DNA from: a virus
Length of the DNA: 20,439 bases
Reading direction: 5' to 3' (one strand)
IMG/VR virus record: IMGVR_UViG_3300037245_000704
Location: 1-20,439 of that record
Positions 1-5,876 of the stretch are shown one piece after another. A program made the translations under genes and the position numbers. Each line of letters opens with the position of its first letter. Positions within the stretch are counted from its first letter, which is position 1. Under the pieces are notes generated by a model. It saw nothing but the letters and a program-made list of their open reading frames with translations. It made no database searches and was not told the origin of the DNA.

Positions 1-26
1 AGTTTATGGTATAACAACTAATATTG

Positions 27-413
27 ATGAAAAAAAGAAAAATAAAAGTTAAGATAGAAGCAGTTCTTGTGCTAGACGAGAATGATAGTGCTTTTGATTG
101 GTCTCTACAGCAAATAGAAGACGATATTGACTCAGCAATGAGTCAAGAGTTTAAGTGGAAGTCTTTAGAGATTGAATCAAGCTCTAAGGTAAAAGAAAAA
201 GCTGAAAAAGCTTATCCTAAAGGTACTTACAGGGACGGAGGAACAAAAATGTACATGTTTAGAGATCTAGAAATAGCTATAGATCATAGAATAAATACAT
301 CTACCCCGGGAAGATTTTATCTAGGTTATCCAGAAAGAGATAACTCTAACTTAATAGAAGACAAAGAGCTATTGTCTGCTTTAATCAAATGTTTTAGAAA
401 CAAAACCCTATAA
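27..413 (+). CDS. Hypothetical protein, 128 aa
   Basis: I do not recognise this protein. It has a strongly basic N-terminus (MKKRKIKVKIEAVLVLDEND) that could form an edge beta-strand, followed by a mixed acidic/basic soluble body. There is no signal peptide, membrane segment, cysteine cluster or nucleotide-binding loop. I start it at ATG 27; a TTG directly before it (24) would add one residue and is less likely. The stop is 2 nt before the ATG of the nicotinamide phosphoribosyltransferase gene, so the two are probably co-transcribed. Bases 1-26 are A/T rich with no Shine-Dalgarno. They may hold the tail of an upstream gene, because stops occur at 19-21 in frame 1 and at 50-52 in frame 2, but the stretch is too short to decide. 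Confidence 0.7.
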   Translation: MKKRKIKVKIEAVLVLDENDSAFDWSLQQIEDDIDSAMSQEFKWKSLEIESSSKVKEKAEKAYPKGTYRDGGTKMYMFRDLEIAIDHRINTSTPGRFYLGYPERDNSNLIEDKELLSALIKCFRNKTL

Positions 414-415
414 AT

Positions 416-1918
416 ATGAATAGTGGATTATTAACAGATGGATACAAACTAGGACATATCCATCAGTACCCTAAAGGTACAGAGTATGTTTACTCAAACT
501 TAACAGCTAGAAGCCTTAAGCATGCGCCTAAAGGAATAGAAAAAGTAACTGTTGCAGGTTCTCAAATGGCTGTTATTTTCTTAAAGAATCACTTTCAAGA
601 TAACTTTTTTAGAAAACCTAAAAATGTTGTTTGTAAGCAACTCAAAGAAGAAATCAGTGCTTATTTAGGTTCTCCTTACGATGTATCTCACTTTGAGAAA
701 CTACATGATCTAGGGTATCTACCAATAGAAGTTAAGTCTTTAGCTGAAGGTCAAGAAGTTAATCCTAAGATTCCTTTTATGACTATTCAAAACACAGAGC
801 CTGAGTTCTTTTGGATAACAAACTTCTTAGAGACTATTATCTCTTCTATGATGTGGATACCTGTCACTTCAGCAACTATAGCCACTCAGTACAAAAGAGT
901 GCTTACTAAGTGGGCTAAAAAGACAGACAAAAAAAACTTAGGTTTTGTTGACTTTCAAGGCCATGATTTCTCTATGAGAGGAATGGCTCCTCAAGCAGCA
1001 ATGCTTAGTGGTGTAGGTCATGCTTTTGCTTTTAGAGGCTCTGATACTTTACCCGTTATTCATGCTTTAGATAAGTATTATTTCTCTAAGAATGGAGAGA
1101 TAAACTCTGTAAATGCTACTGAACATTCTGTTATGTGTGCCGGTACTAAAGAGGACGAGTTAGGTACCTTTAAGTACTTGATGGAACAGTTCCCAACAGG
1201 GATCCTGTCTATCGTGAGTGATACTTGGGACTTATGGAAGGTTATAACAGAGATATTACCTCAGTTGAAGGATGATATCTTAGCTCGTGATGGTAAGATA
1301 GTTATCAGGCCTGATAGTGGAGATCCAGTTGATATCATCTGTGGATCATTAGACTGGAGTGTAGACACAACCATCCTTGGGGCGCCATTGAATCATGATA
1401 CAGACATGATAGACTCAGAGAAAGGTGTTATACAGTTATTATGGGAAATATTTGGAGGAACTACGAATGAACAAGGGTATAGAGTTTTGGATAGTCATAT
1501 TGGCGCCATATATGGCGACAGTATTACTCTTGATAGAGCTGAAGAGATCTGCAAGAGACTCGAAGCAAAAGGCTTTGCGTCAACAAATATCGTATTGGGC
1601 ATTGGCAGTTACACATATCAGTATAACACTCGTGACACTTTTGGTATGGCCGTAAAGGCAACATCAGTAGTTGTTAACGGTGAAAGAAGAAGTATCTTCA
1701 AAGACCCGGCAACAGATGATGGTACTAAGAAGTCAGCTCGTGGATTATTACGTGTTGATCATAAAGTAACTGGAGAGTTTGTTTTAAAAGATGAGTGTAC
1801 GGAAGAAGAAGAAAGAGGTGGTGAGCTTCGAACAATCTTTAGAAACGGTAGTTTAATGCTTCCGACTCTTTTAGAAGAAGTTAGACAAAGAGTAAACGAG
1901 AATGTACAACGCTCTTGA
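416..1918 (+). CDS. nadV: Nicotinamide phosphoribosyltransferase family (NAMPT/NadV or NARP1 Namat)
   Basis: This 500-aa protein is full length for the NAMPT family. The family joins nicotinamide to PRPP to make NMN; the phage Namat branch instead joins nicotinamide to ADP-ribose pyrophosphate to make NAD+ directly. Visible family residues: TDGYKLGH at 7-14 (D8, Y10), HDFSMRG at 183-189 (F185, R188, nicotinamide stacking and phosphate contacts), FRGSD ending at D210, ATEHS with H237 (the catalytic His position), SDTWD with D269, IRPDSGDP at 297-304 (R298, D300), YGDS with G367/D368, and GIGS...NTRDT with R406. No key residue is missing. Its end overlaps the HAD gene by 17 nt, and a PRPP-synthetase-like gene follows, which points to a shared NAD pathway. 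Family membership is certain, but substrate choice (PRPP or ADPR-PP) cannot be read from sequence alone. Arg codons shift from all AGA in the first half to some CGT after about 1270. Confidence 0.95.
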   Translation: MNSGLLTDGYKLGHIHQYPKGTEYVYSNLTARSLKHAPKGIEKVTVAGSQMAVIFLKNHFQDNFFRKPKNVVCKQLKEEISAYLGSPYDVSHFEKLHDLGYLPIEVKSLAEGQEVNPKIPFMTIQNTEPEFFWITNFLETIISSMMWIPVTSATIATQYKRVLTKWAKKTDKKNLGFVDFQGHDFSMRGMAPQAAMLSGVGHAFAFRGSDTLPVIHALDKYYFSKNGEINSVNATEHSVMCAGTKEDELGTFKYLMEQFPTGILSIVSDTWDLWKVITEILPQLKDDILARDGKIVIRPDSGDPVDIICGSLDWSVDTTILGAPLNHDTDMIDSEKGVIQLLWEIFGGTTNEQGYRVLDSHIGAIYGDSITLDRAEEICKRLEAKGFASTNIVLGIGSYTYQYNTRDTFGMAVKATSVVVNGERRSIFKDPATDDGTKKSARGLLRVDHKVTGEFVLKDECTEEEERGGELRTIFRNGSLMLPTLLEEVRQRVNENVQRS

Positions 1919-2288
1919 TTTAGATTATGGGGCAAGATTACGAGGAGACTATCTGAAACACGGTAGTCTCTTTGTTGCTTTTGATTTTGACAACACAGTG
2001 TATGATTATCACATGGCTGGTATTGATTACTCAGAAATCATTAACCTTTTAAAGGAGTGTTACGAACTTGATTTTACTCTTATACTTTTTACATCAAATG
2101 AAGGTAGAAAGTTAGAAGATGCAGAGTATTTCTTAAAAAACATAGGTGTTAAGTACAGTTATGTTAATGAGAATCCTGCATTCAAAACAAGAAAACCATA
2201 TTACAATGTCCTTTTGGACGATAGGGCCGGGCTCGTAGAGGCTTATACAATGCTACGAGAACTTATAGACGAAATACAAGATGAGTAA
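1902..2288 (+). CDS. HAD-superfamily hydrolase (small phosphatase), 128 aa
   Basis: This is a compact HAD-type phosphohydrolase. Motif I is DFDNT at 28-32 (nucleophile D28, general acid D30). Motif II is LFTSN at 62-66 (T64/S65). The motif III lysine is K95 or K98, and motif IV is LLDDR at 104-108 (D106, D107). At 128 aa there is little room for a cap domain, so it is a minimal HAD fold likely to act on a large or open substrate. It overlaps the upstream NAMPT gene by 17 nt and the downstream PRPP-synthetase-like gene by 8 nt, so translation is probably coupled. Sitting between two NAD-pathway genes suggests it dephosphorylates an NAD-related metabolite, such as a phosphorylated ADP-ribose or NMN. 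That is inference; a nucleic-acid 3' or 5' phosphatase is also possible. Confidence 0.85.
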   Translation: MYNALDLDYGARLRGDYLKHGSLFVAFDFDNTVYDYHMAGIDYSEIINLLKECYELDFTLILFTSNEGRKLEDAEYFLKNIGVKYSYVNENPAFKTRKPYYNVLLDDRAGLVEAYTMLRELIDEIQDE

Positions 2289-3057
2289 TCAAATGAAGAA
2301 GTTTAAGGACGGTCAGATCAATGTCTCTTTAAGCAAAGAAATAAAAGGAGTAATGGAAGTAGCCATAAGAGGTAATACTTACGAAGACTTGTTTGTTGCA
2401 GCTGCTTACAAGAATGCTATTGACTTTTCTTACAAAAAAGAAACTCAAACTGTCTTAAACATAATGTGTTTAATAGGCCAAAGATCAGATAGAAGGTTTG
2501 GTTTTTTCGAGTCTTTTGATTTACAAGTAGTTACTGACTTCATTAACTCTTTAAACTATGACATAGTTCAGGTATTTCACCCTCACAGTGAAGCGTCTAT
2601 AGGCATGATAAGAAACGGCATAGGGCTTTCTCCTTTAAAGTATATCGAAAAGTCTTTAGAAGATTTTGAAGATTGCTCTACTTTAGTTTCTCCTGATGCA
2701 GGTGCTTACAAAAGTGTAAAGGAATACGCAGAGCTATTAGGTGTTGATGTAGTTGCAGCCAACAAGATACGCGTAAACGGTGAGCCTAAGATAGAGTTTG
2801 CTTCTGACGTTAAAGACAAAAACTTATTGATAGTTGACGATCTAGCTGATGGAGGTAGAACTTTTGTTGCTTTAGCTAAAGAGCTAAAAGCTCAAGGAGC
2901 TAACGAAGTTAGGTTGTATGTTTCTCATGGAATGTTTCACTACGGTTTTGATGAGATCAAGAAAGAAATAGATCATGTGTATTGTAGTAACAGCTACAGA
3001 GATATCGAGGATGATTTTGTTACACAGTTTCAAGTAATACAGAATGGGAAAGATTGA
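2281..3057 (+). CDS. prs: Ribose-phosphate pyrophosphokinase-like (Prs or NARP1 Adps)
   Basis: This 258-aa protein belongs to the PRPP synthetase family, which transfers pyrophosphate from ATP to ribose-5-phosphate. In the phage NARP1 pathway the related Adps acts on ADP-ribose to give ADPR-PP. Visible motifs: QRSDRRF at 67-73 (the ATP-binding RQDRR segment), FHPHSEA at 99-105 (metal/ATP site His100, His102), VSPDAGAYKS at 136-145, a catalytic-loop-like NKIRVNGE at 161-168 (K162, R164), and the phosphoribosyl loop VDDLADGGRTF at 185-195. It is about 55 residues shorter than typical bacterial Prs (about 315 aa), and the N-terminal half has diverged, which may mean different allostery or substrate. 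ATG 2281 overlaps the HAD gene by 8 nt. A second Met at residue 5 is possible as the start. Being third in a module with a NAMPT-like gene supports the NAD role. Confidence 0.9.
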   Translation: MSNQMKKFKDGQINVSLSKEIKGVMEVAIRGNTYEDLFVAAAYKNAIDFSYKKETQTVLNIMCLIGQRSDRRFGFFESFDLQVVTDFINSLNYDIVQVFHPHSEASIGMIRNGIGLSPLKYIEKSLEDFEDCSTLVSPDAGAYKSVKEYAELLGVDVVAANKIRVNGEPKIEFASDVKDKNLLIVDDLADGGRTFVALAKELKAQGANEVRLYVSHGMFHYGFDEIKKEIDHVYCSNSYRDIEDDFVTQFQVIQNGKD

Positions 3058-3829
3058 AATGGACTTGTCGGAATACGACAAGATGCAAGAAAACAAGCGT
3101 CTTCTTGAGGCATCACTTGATAAAGAACGTTCTTTAGGTGATAGAATCAAGGAGCTAGAAGAGGAAAAACGTAAAGCACTGGAAGATTCTGCACATAAGG
3201 TGACTAAAATAACTAAAACAGTGTTGGAAGAACACACTGTTGGTGTTATAGACAGTAGAGGTATTGTTAGGTCGGGAATAGATCATCAACAAACCTTTAT
3301 GAATATACTTAGTACTGCTGCTGATGTTTTAAAAAACAGAAGTCAATCTAGACCTGTTGATGCAGCTCATGATTTTTTAAGACGACACTTGTTTAAAACA
3401 ATAGTTTCTGAATCTGTTCAAGACGAATACGTTGACACTAGTCAGTCTATTAAAGATCTTGAAAGAGAAATAGCGAAAAAAGAGTATGAGAAAGCTACAG
3501 AAAAAGTTCAAGCTGAAATCAATGAAAGATCTAGGTTAAAGAAAAGAATATCAGATTTAGTTAAAAACAAAAAAGGTTTAGAGCGGCAAATAGATGCCTT
3601 AAAGGTCGATAATAACAGTAAAGTTGGTTTCGAAACAAGTATTCAAGATCTTAAAGATAAAAACAAAGAGCTTTTGTCGGAAAACCTTGTAGTAAATGAT
3701 CTTCTTGATAGCTACAATAAAGACATCGTTAGCTTAAAGAGTATTGTTTCAAAAAACTATGGTCTTTTTGGGTCTAAAAACAAGATAGCTGATATTGTAG
3801 CTTTTTGTAATAAAAAGTTTAAAGATTAA
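3044..3829 (+). CDS. Coiled-coil protein of unknown function, 261 aa
   Basis: I do not recognise a family. Residues about 1-55 and 140-245 are rich in E/K/L with heptad-like spacing (for example LGDRIKELEEEKRKALED, then DLEREIAKKEYEKATEKVQ and the stretch around RLKKRISDLVKNKKGLERQI), so two coiled coils are expected. They flank a less charged segment at about 60-120 that contains HTVGVIDSRGIVRSGIDH. There are no catalytic motifs. ATG 3044 overlaps the preceding gene by 14 nt; a second ATG at 3059, just after that gene's TGA, would remove 5 residues and avoid the overlap. A scaffold, partner-binding or host-takeover role is conceivable, but nothing in the sequence fixes one. Confidence 0.8.
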   Translation: MGKIEMDLSEYDKMQENKRLLEASLDKERSLGDRIKELEEEKRKALEDSAHKVTKITKTVLEEHTVGVIDSRGIVRSGIDHQQTFMNILSTAADVLKNRSQSRPVDAAHDFLRRHLFKTIVSESVQDEYVDTSQSIKDLEREIAKKEYEKATEKVQAEINERSRLKKRISDLVKNKKGLERQIDALKVDNNSKVGFETSIQDLKDKNKELLSENLVVNDLLDSYNKDIVSLKSIVSKNYGLFGSKNKIADIVAFCNKKFKD

Positions 3830-3830
3830 G

Positions 3831-3914
3831 ATGAATAGAGTACATTGGTCATTTATTATTGGAGTGTGTGTAGGTTTTAACCTATACATGCTTCTTATGC
3901 ATATAACTTATTAG
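3831..3914 (+). CDS. Putative 27-aa single-span membrane protein
   Basis: This short frame starts 1 nt after the stop of the coiled-coil gene and ends in TAG, 1 nt before the ATG of the next gene, so it fills the gap exactly. The product begins MNRVHWS and then has one hydrophobic run (FIIGVCVGFNLYMLLM) long enough to cross a membrane, ending HITY. The perfect fit between two coding frames and the membrane-like composition are the only evidence. A chance frame of this size cannot be excluded. Its neighbour at 3916 is also a membrane protein. Confidence 0.5.
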   Translation: MNRVHWSFIIGVCVGFNLYMLLMHITY

Positions 3915-3915
3915 T

Positions 3916-4167
3916 ATGAAGTATTTAAAAATGTTTTACCGTAAGTACGGTCTTCCGTTTCTTATTGTACCACTTATAGTCACATTGATTGGATCAGGGT
4001 GTGTATGGTCTGATTGGTTTTTGCAAGAAGTAATGGGTACATCACTCACCTTTTTAGCAAAAACTCTTATATCATCTTTTTATCTTTTGTTGTTTATAGC
4101 TTACAACATTAGGAACTGGTACAGAGTACGAAACTCTGTAAAAAGATCAAATATCTATCATCACTGA
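3916..4167 (+). CDS. Small two-span membrane protein, 83 aa
   Basis: I recognise no family. The N-terminus is basic (MKYLKMFYRKYG), followed by a hydrophobic segment at about 13-31 (LPFLIVPLIVTLIGSGCVW), a short polar loop and a second hydrophobic segment at about 42-62 (SLTFLAKTLISSFYLLLFIA). The tail is basic (RNWYRVRNSVKRSNIYHH). By the positive-inside rule both ends would face the cytoplasm. A lipoprotein reading of GSGC at 26-29 is unlikely, because the hydrophobic stretch continues and the position is not a convincing lipobox. The start is in a TTAGTATG context, where the stop of the previous frame is 1 nt before the ATG. Holin-like topology is possible, but there is no lysis gene in the window to support that. 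Confidence 0.7.
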   Translation: MKYLKMFYRKYGLPFLIVPLIVTLIGSGCVWSDWFLQEVMGTSLTFLAKTLISSFYLLLFIAYNIRNWYRVRNSVKRSNIYHH

Positions 4168-4189
4168 TTAGTTTTTTATATCTTACCTT

Positions 4190-4597
4190 ATGAAAAAAAC
4201 CAAGAAGAAAAACAGCGAATCAGAGATATTGATCATGTTTAAAAAATCTAAAACATCGGTTAATACATATTGTAAAGTTTACTTAACTAATCTAAAGTCC
4301 GGTCAAGGATCAAAAATATCATATGGTACAGAAAACTATTGTTACGGACTCATAAAAGAAGTAAAACTTTTAAGAGATAACGAAGGAATAGCTATAGGTA
4401 TTACGTATATTGTTGACCCTTTAGACGGAAAAATATCTGAAAGACTAGTCAAGAAGAGACTGTCTTCAGGTATAGAGTTCACTAAAGAGCCTATTAATCT
4501 TAAAAGAGAATGCAGTAAGCTAAAAAGACCTATAGATTGGTCAGTGCTTAATGAGTTACTTAAAAGAGAATACGACGAAATAGTGAGTGTTAACTAA
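4190..4597 (+). CDS. Hypothetical basic protein, 135 aa
   Basis: I do not recognise this protein. It opens with a lysine-rich leader (MKKTKKKNSESE), has a probably beta-rich middle around GTENYCYGLIKEVKLL and IAIGITYIVDPLDGK, and ends in a charged helical region (WSVLNELLKREYDEIVSVN). The net charge is positive, so nucleic-acid or ribosome binding would be plausible but is not shown. Its TAA ends only 2 nt before the first base of the tmRNA acceptor stem. The tmRNA is therefore probably cut out of a transcript running through this gene. A Met at residue 16 is an alternative start that would drop the lysine-rich leader. Confidence 0.7.
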   Translation: MKKTKKKNSESEILIMFKKSKTSVNTYCKVYLTNLKSGQGSKISYGTENYCYGLIKEVKLLRDNEGIAIGITYIVDPLDGKISERLVKKRLSSGIEFTKEPINLKRECSKLKRPIDWSVLNELLKREYDEIVSVN

Positions 4598-4599
4598 AT

Positions 4600-4944
4600 G
4601 GGCCCGACCGGTATTGACAGGTTGACGGAAGGTATACAGGGGAGCGTGATGGAATGAGACACGCTAAAAACGTTCCGACTTAAATAAACGCAAACGTAGA
4701 AAATACAACTGAAGACGTACAAGGTATGGAGTCAGTACTTGCAGAAGCTAAGATCATTGCTTTAAATGATACAGTAGGGGTAGAGCCTGCAAGATTAGCA
4801 GCCTAAGTTGCTTAGTTCCTAGACTGTAAAACTAGGTGGTGGAAAGTTAACTTCGGTTGACCCTAGGTGGAGACCTTAAACTCATTCCCGATAACTGTAT
4901 ATGTGAAGCTTCGCTGGACCAGGGTTCGATTCCCTGCGGGTCCA
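4600..4944 (+). ncRNA. ssrA: tmRNA (SsrA) with an unusually long tag frame
   Basis: This is a complete one-piece tmRNA of about 345 nt. The acceptor stem GGGCCCG (4600-4606) pairs with CGGGTCC (4937-4943, one G-U), with discriminator A4944. CCA is not encoded. The T arm is CAGGG-TTCGATT-CCCTG (4920-4936). The reduced D region GGTATTGACAGG resembles canonical GGATTCGACGG. Helix P2 pairs 4632-4639 with 4895-4902. Pseudoknot PK1 is AGCGTG/CACGCT (4643-4648/4660-4665) plus GGAATG/CGTTCC (4651-4656/4671-4676). Downstream elements include CCTAG/CTAGG (4818-4822/4832-4836) and a UUCG-capped hairpin (4846-4861). The resume codon is GCA at 4690 and the stop is TAA at 4804-4806. The 38-codon tag begins ANVEN, as E. 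coli begins ANDEN, and ends ARLAA, against 10 codons in E. coli. The RNA would rescue stalled ribosomes with host SmpB; no smpB is seen here. Confidence 0.95.
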
Positions 4945-5079
4945 CGACTTAAGGTTGAAAGTCGATTTTACCAAGGTGGTAAGTGAAGACTAGAAGCTTT
5001 CGTCTAATGAAATGTCTTATGATTCTGCCTACTCCCGTTTGGGGGTAGGGAGATTGCTTTAATCATTAAAAAAAGTATT
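4945..5079 (+). other. Structured non-coding spacer after the tmRNA
   Basis: These 135 nt lack a convincing gene but contain several inverted repeats. CGACTT/AAGTCG (4945-4950/4959-4964, 8-nt loop, followed by ATTTTA) begins at the base after the tmRNA discriminator and could act as a weak terminator or a 3'-processing signal. TACC/GGTA (4969-4972/4978-4981) is short. A 9-bp G/C-rich hairpin, CCTACTCCC/GGGGGTAGG with loop GTTT (5028-5049), is the strongest element. I found no tRNA cloverleaf. The A7 run with GTATTATG at 5068-5082 forms the start region of the next gene. Confidence 0.6.
5028..5049 (+). terminator. Stable hairpin, possible terminator or RNA element
   Basis: Nine paired positions (one T-G wobble) close a four-base GTTT loop. 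What follows is GAGATTGCTTTAATC rather than a clean T run. It may therefore be a weak intrinsic terminator, a processing boundary or a leader structure of the small membrane gene that starts 31 nt later. Its position between the tmRNA and the next gene fits any of these. Confidence 0.4.
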
Positions 5080-5265
5080 ATGAAAAGTAGTTTTATTGTA
5101 GGATTATTGATAGTCCTTTTATGTTTAGCAGGAGAGGTGAAGTGCTTCATAAAAATGGTTTCTTGTAACTGGGAACCAGTAGGAAAAGCAGAGATTATTT
5201 ACACTGGTGCTTTCTTTACGGGAGCAGGATCTATTGTTGGTTGGATCGATATTAAAGACAAGTAA
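5080..5265 (+). CDS. Small membrane protein, 61 aa
   Basis: This is an unknown protein with two hydrophobic stretches: residues about 4-23 (SFIVGLLIVLLCLAGEVKCF) and about 39-56 (IIYTGAFFTGAGSIVGWI). The first could be a signal anchor; LCLAGEVKC is not a typical lipobox or clear signal-peptidase site. The start lies in an A7-GTATT-ATG context without Shine-Dalgarno. Its TAA overlaps the ATG of the next gene by one base (TAATG), which indicates coupled translation. It is the first gene after the tmRNA and may open a new transcription unit. Confidence 0.65.
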   Translation: MKSSFIVGLLIVLLCLAGEVKCFIKMVSCNWEPVGKAEIIYTGAFFTGAGSIVGWIDIKDK

Positions 5266-5450
5266 TGGTAAAAGTTTATTACGAAACAGAAAACGGAAGT
5301 GCAGCAGAGTTAATAGCTGTTTTTAACGACGAAGATACGTACGAAGCGTGCATTCCTATTTTAGAATCCAGGTGCCTTAAAGAAGGTTGGGACTTGATGA
5401 CTGAATCAATCGACGAAGATGCTGACTTGGAAGAACAAATGGGAGACTAA
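5265..5450 (+). CDS. Small acidic hypothetical protein, 61 aa
   Basis: I do not recognise this protein. It has an N-terminal beta-like segment (MVKVYYETENGSAAELIAVF), a likely helix around DEDTYEACIPILESRCLKEG, and a very acidic tail (ESIDEDADLEEQMGD). It starts in a TAATG overlap with the upstream membrane protein, and its last 32 nt are overlapped by the next frame. Small acidic phage proteins often bind or mimic nucleic-acid surfaces of host proteins, but no such role is demonstrated here. Confidence 0.65.
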   Translation: MVKVYYETENGSAAELIAVFNDEDTYEACIPILESRCLKEGWDLMTESIDEDADLEEQMGD

Positions 5451-5727
5451 AACAGCTCATCCCATTGTTTCTCTTACTAGGCCTATTATCAACAAAAATG
5501 GATACTATCAAGTAACTTCTATAGAGCAGATGAGTGGTGTTTATTTTTGGATGCACCCATCTACTAAGGCTCTTACGCACCAGTTCTTTTTTGAGAAAGA
5601 TAGAGAGGCTCTTTATATGTCTGATATTATCAAACAAATAAAGAAGGGTTGTATATGGAAGAAAGCTGTAGTAGAAACAAAGAAAAAGAAAAAAGAACTA
5701 GATAAAAATCAAAAAAGTTTATGGTAG
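5419..5727 (+). CDS. Hypothetical protein with basic tail, 102 aa
   Basis: This is an unknown protein. The first 15 or so residues overlap the previous gene, and the likely folded part starts near HPIVSLTRPIINKNGYYQV, followed by SGVYFWMHPSTKALTHQFFF. The C-terminus is a lysine-rich helix (KKAVVETKKKKKELDKNQKS). ATG 5419 is the only ATG before residue 38, so it is accepted although it creates a 32-nt overlap; initiation at a non-ATG codon nearer 5450 is possible. The stop overlaps the next small gene (ATGGTAG, 5721-5727). Confidence 0.6.
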   Translation: MLTWKNKWETKTAHPIVSLTRPIINKNGYYQVTSIEQMSGVYFWMHPSTKALTHQFFFEKDREALYMSDIIKQIKKGCIWKKAVVETKKKKKELDKNQKSLW

Positions 5728-5876
5728 TAAGTTTGACTAAAGATGACGCTAAGGAATTAGAGTGTCTTTGTGATGAAGCTGTTTCTAAAGGAAAAGAAGT
5801 ATTTACTTTCAAAGGAAAAGAGTGGTATACAGATTACGCTAAGCATGTAGTTACTTACGTAAGACAAACGCTATGA
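5721..5876 (+). CDS. Putative 51-aa protein between overlapping genes
   Basis: This short frame is tied to both neighbours. Its ATG lies inside the end of the previous gene (ATGGTAG), and its TGA overlaps the ATG of the helicase gene (ATGA, 5873-5876). The product starts MVVSLTKDDAKELECLCDEA and continues with FTFKGKEWYTDYAKHVVTYV near the C-terminus. Two short helices around a beta-hairpin like FTFKGKEWYT would be reasonable. I recognise no family. The stop/start overlaps on both sides and the otherwise empty 145-nt gap make it likely real. Confidence 0.65.
   Translation: MVVSLTKDDAKELECLCDEAVSKGKEVFTFKGKEWYTDYAKHVVTYVRQTL

Noticed and set aside
1425-1655. 76-aa frame inside the NAMPT-like gene
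   Set aside because: It lies wholly within a gene with all catalytic motifs in the other frame; the short hydrophobic segments are a shadow of that coding sequence.
2884-3237. 117-aa antisense frame
   Set aside because: Serine/leucine-rich composition typical of the complement of A-rich coding sequence; it covers two well-supported + strand genes.
4600-4944. Permuted two-piece tmRNA or intron-containing tmRNA
   Set aside because: The acceptor halves occur in normal order at the two ends, total length (345 nt) is normal, and the long tag frame is continuous with no intron-like core.
4945-5079. A tRNA following the tmRNA
   Set aside because: No T arm, anticodon arm and acceptor stem could be combined into a cloverleaf; only simple hairpins are seen.
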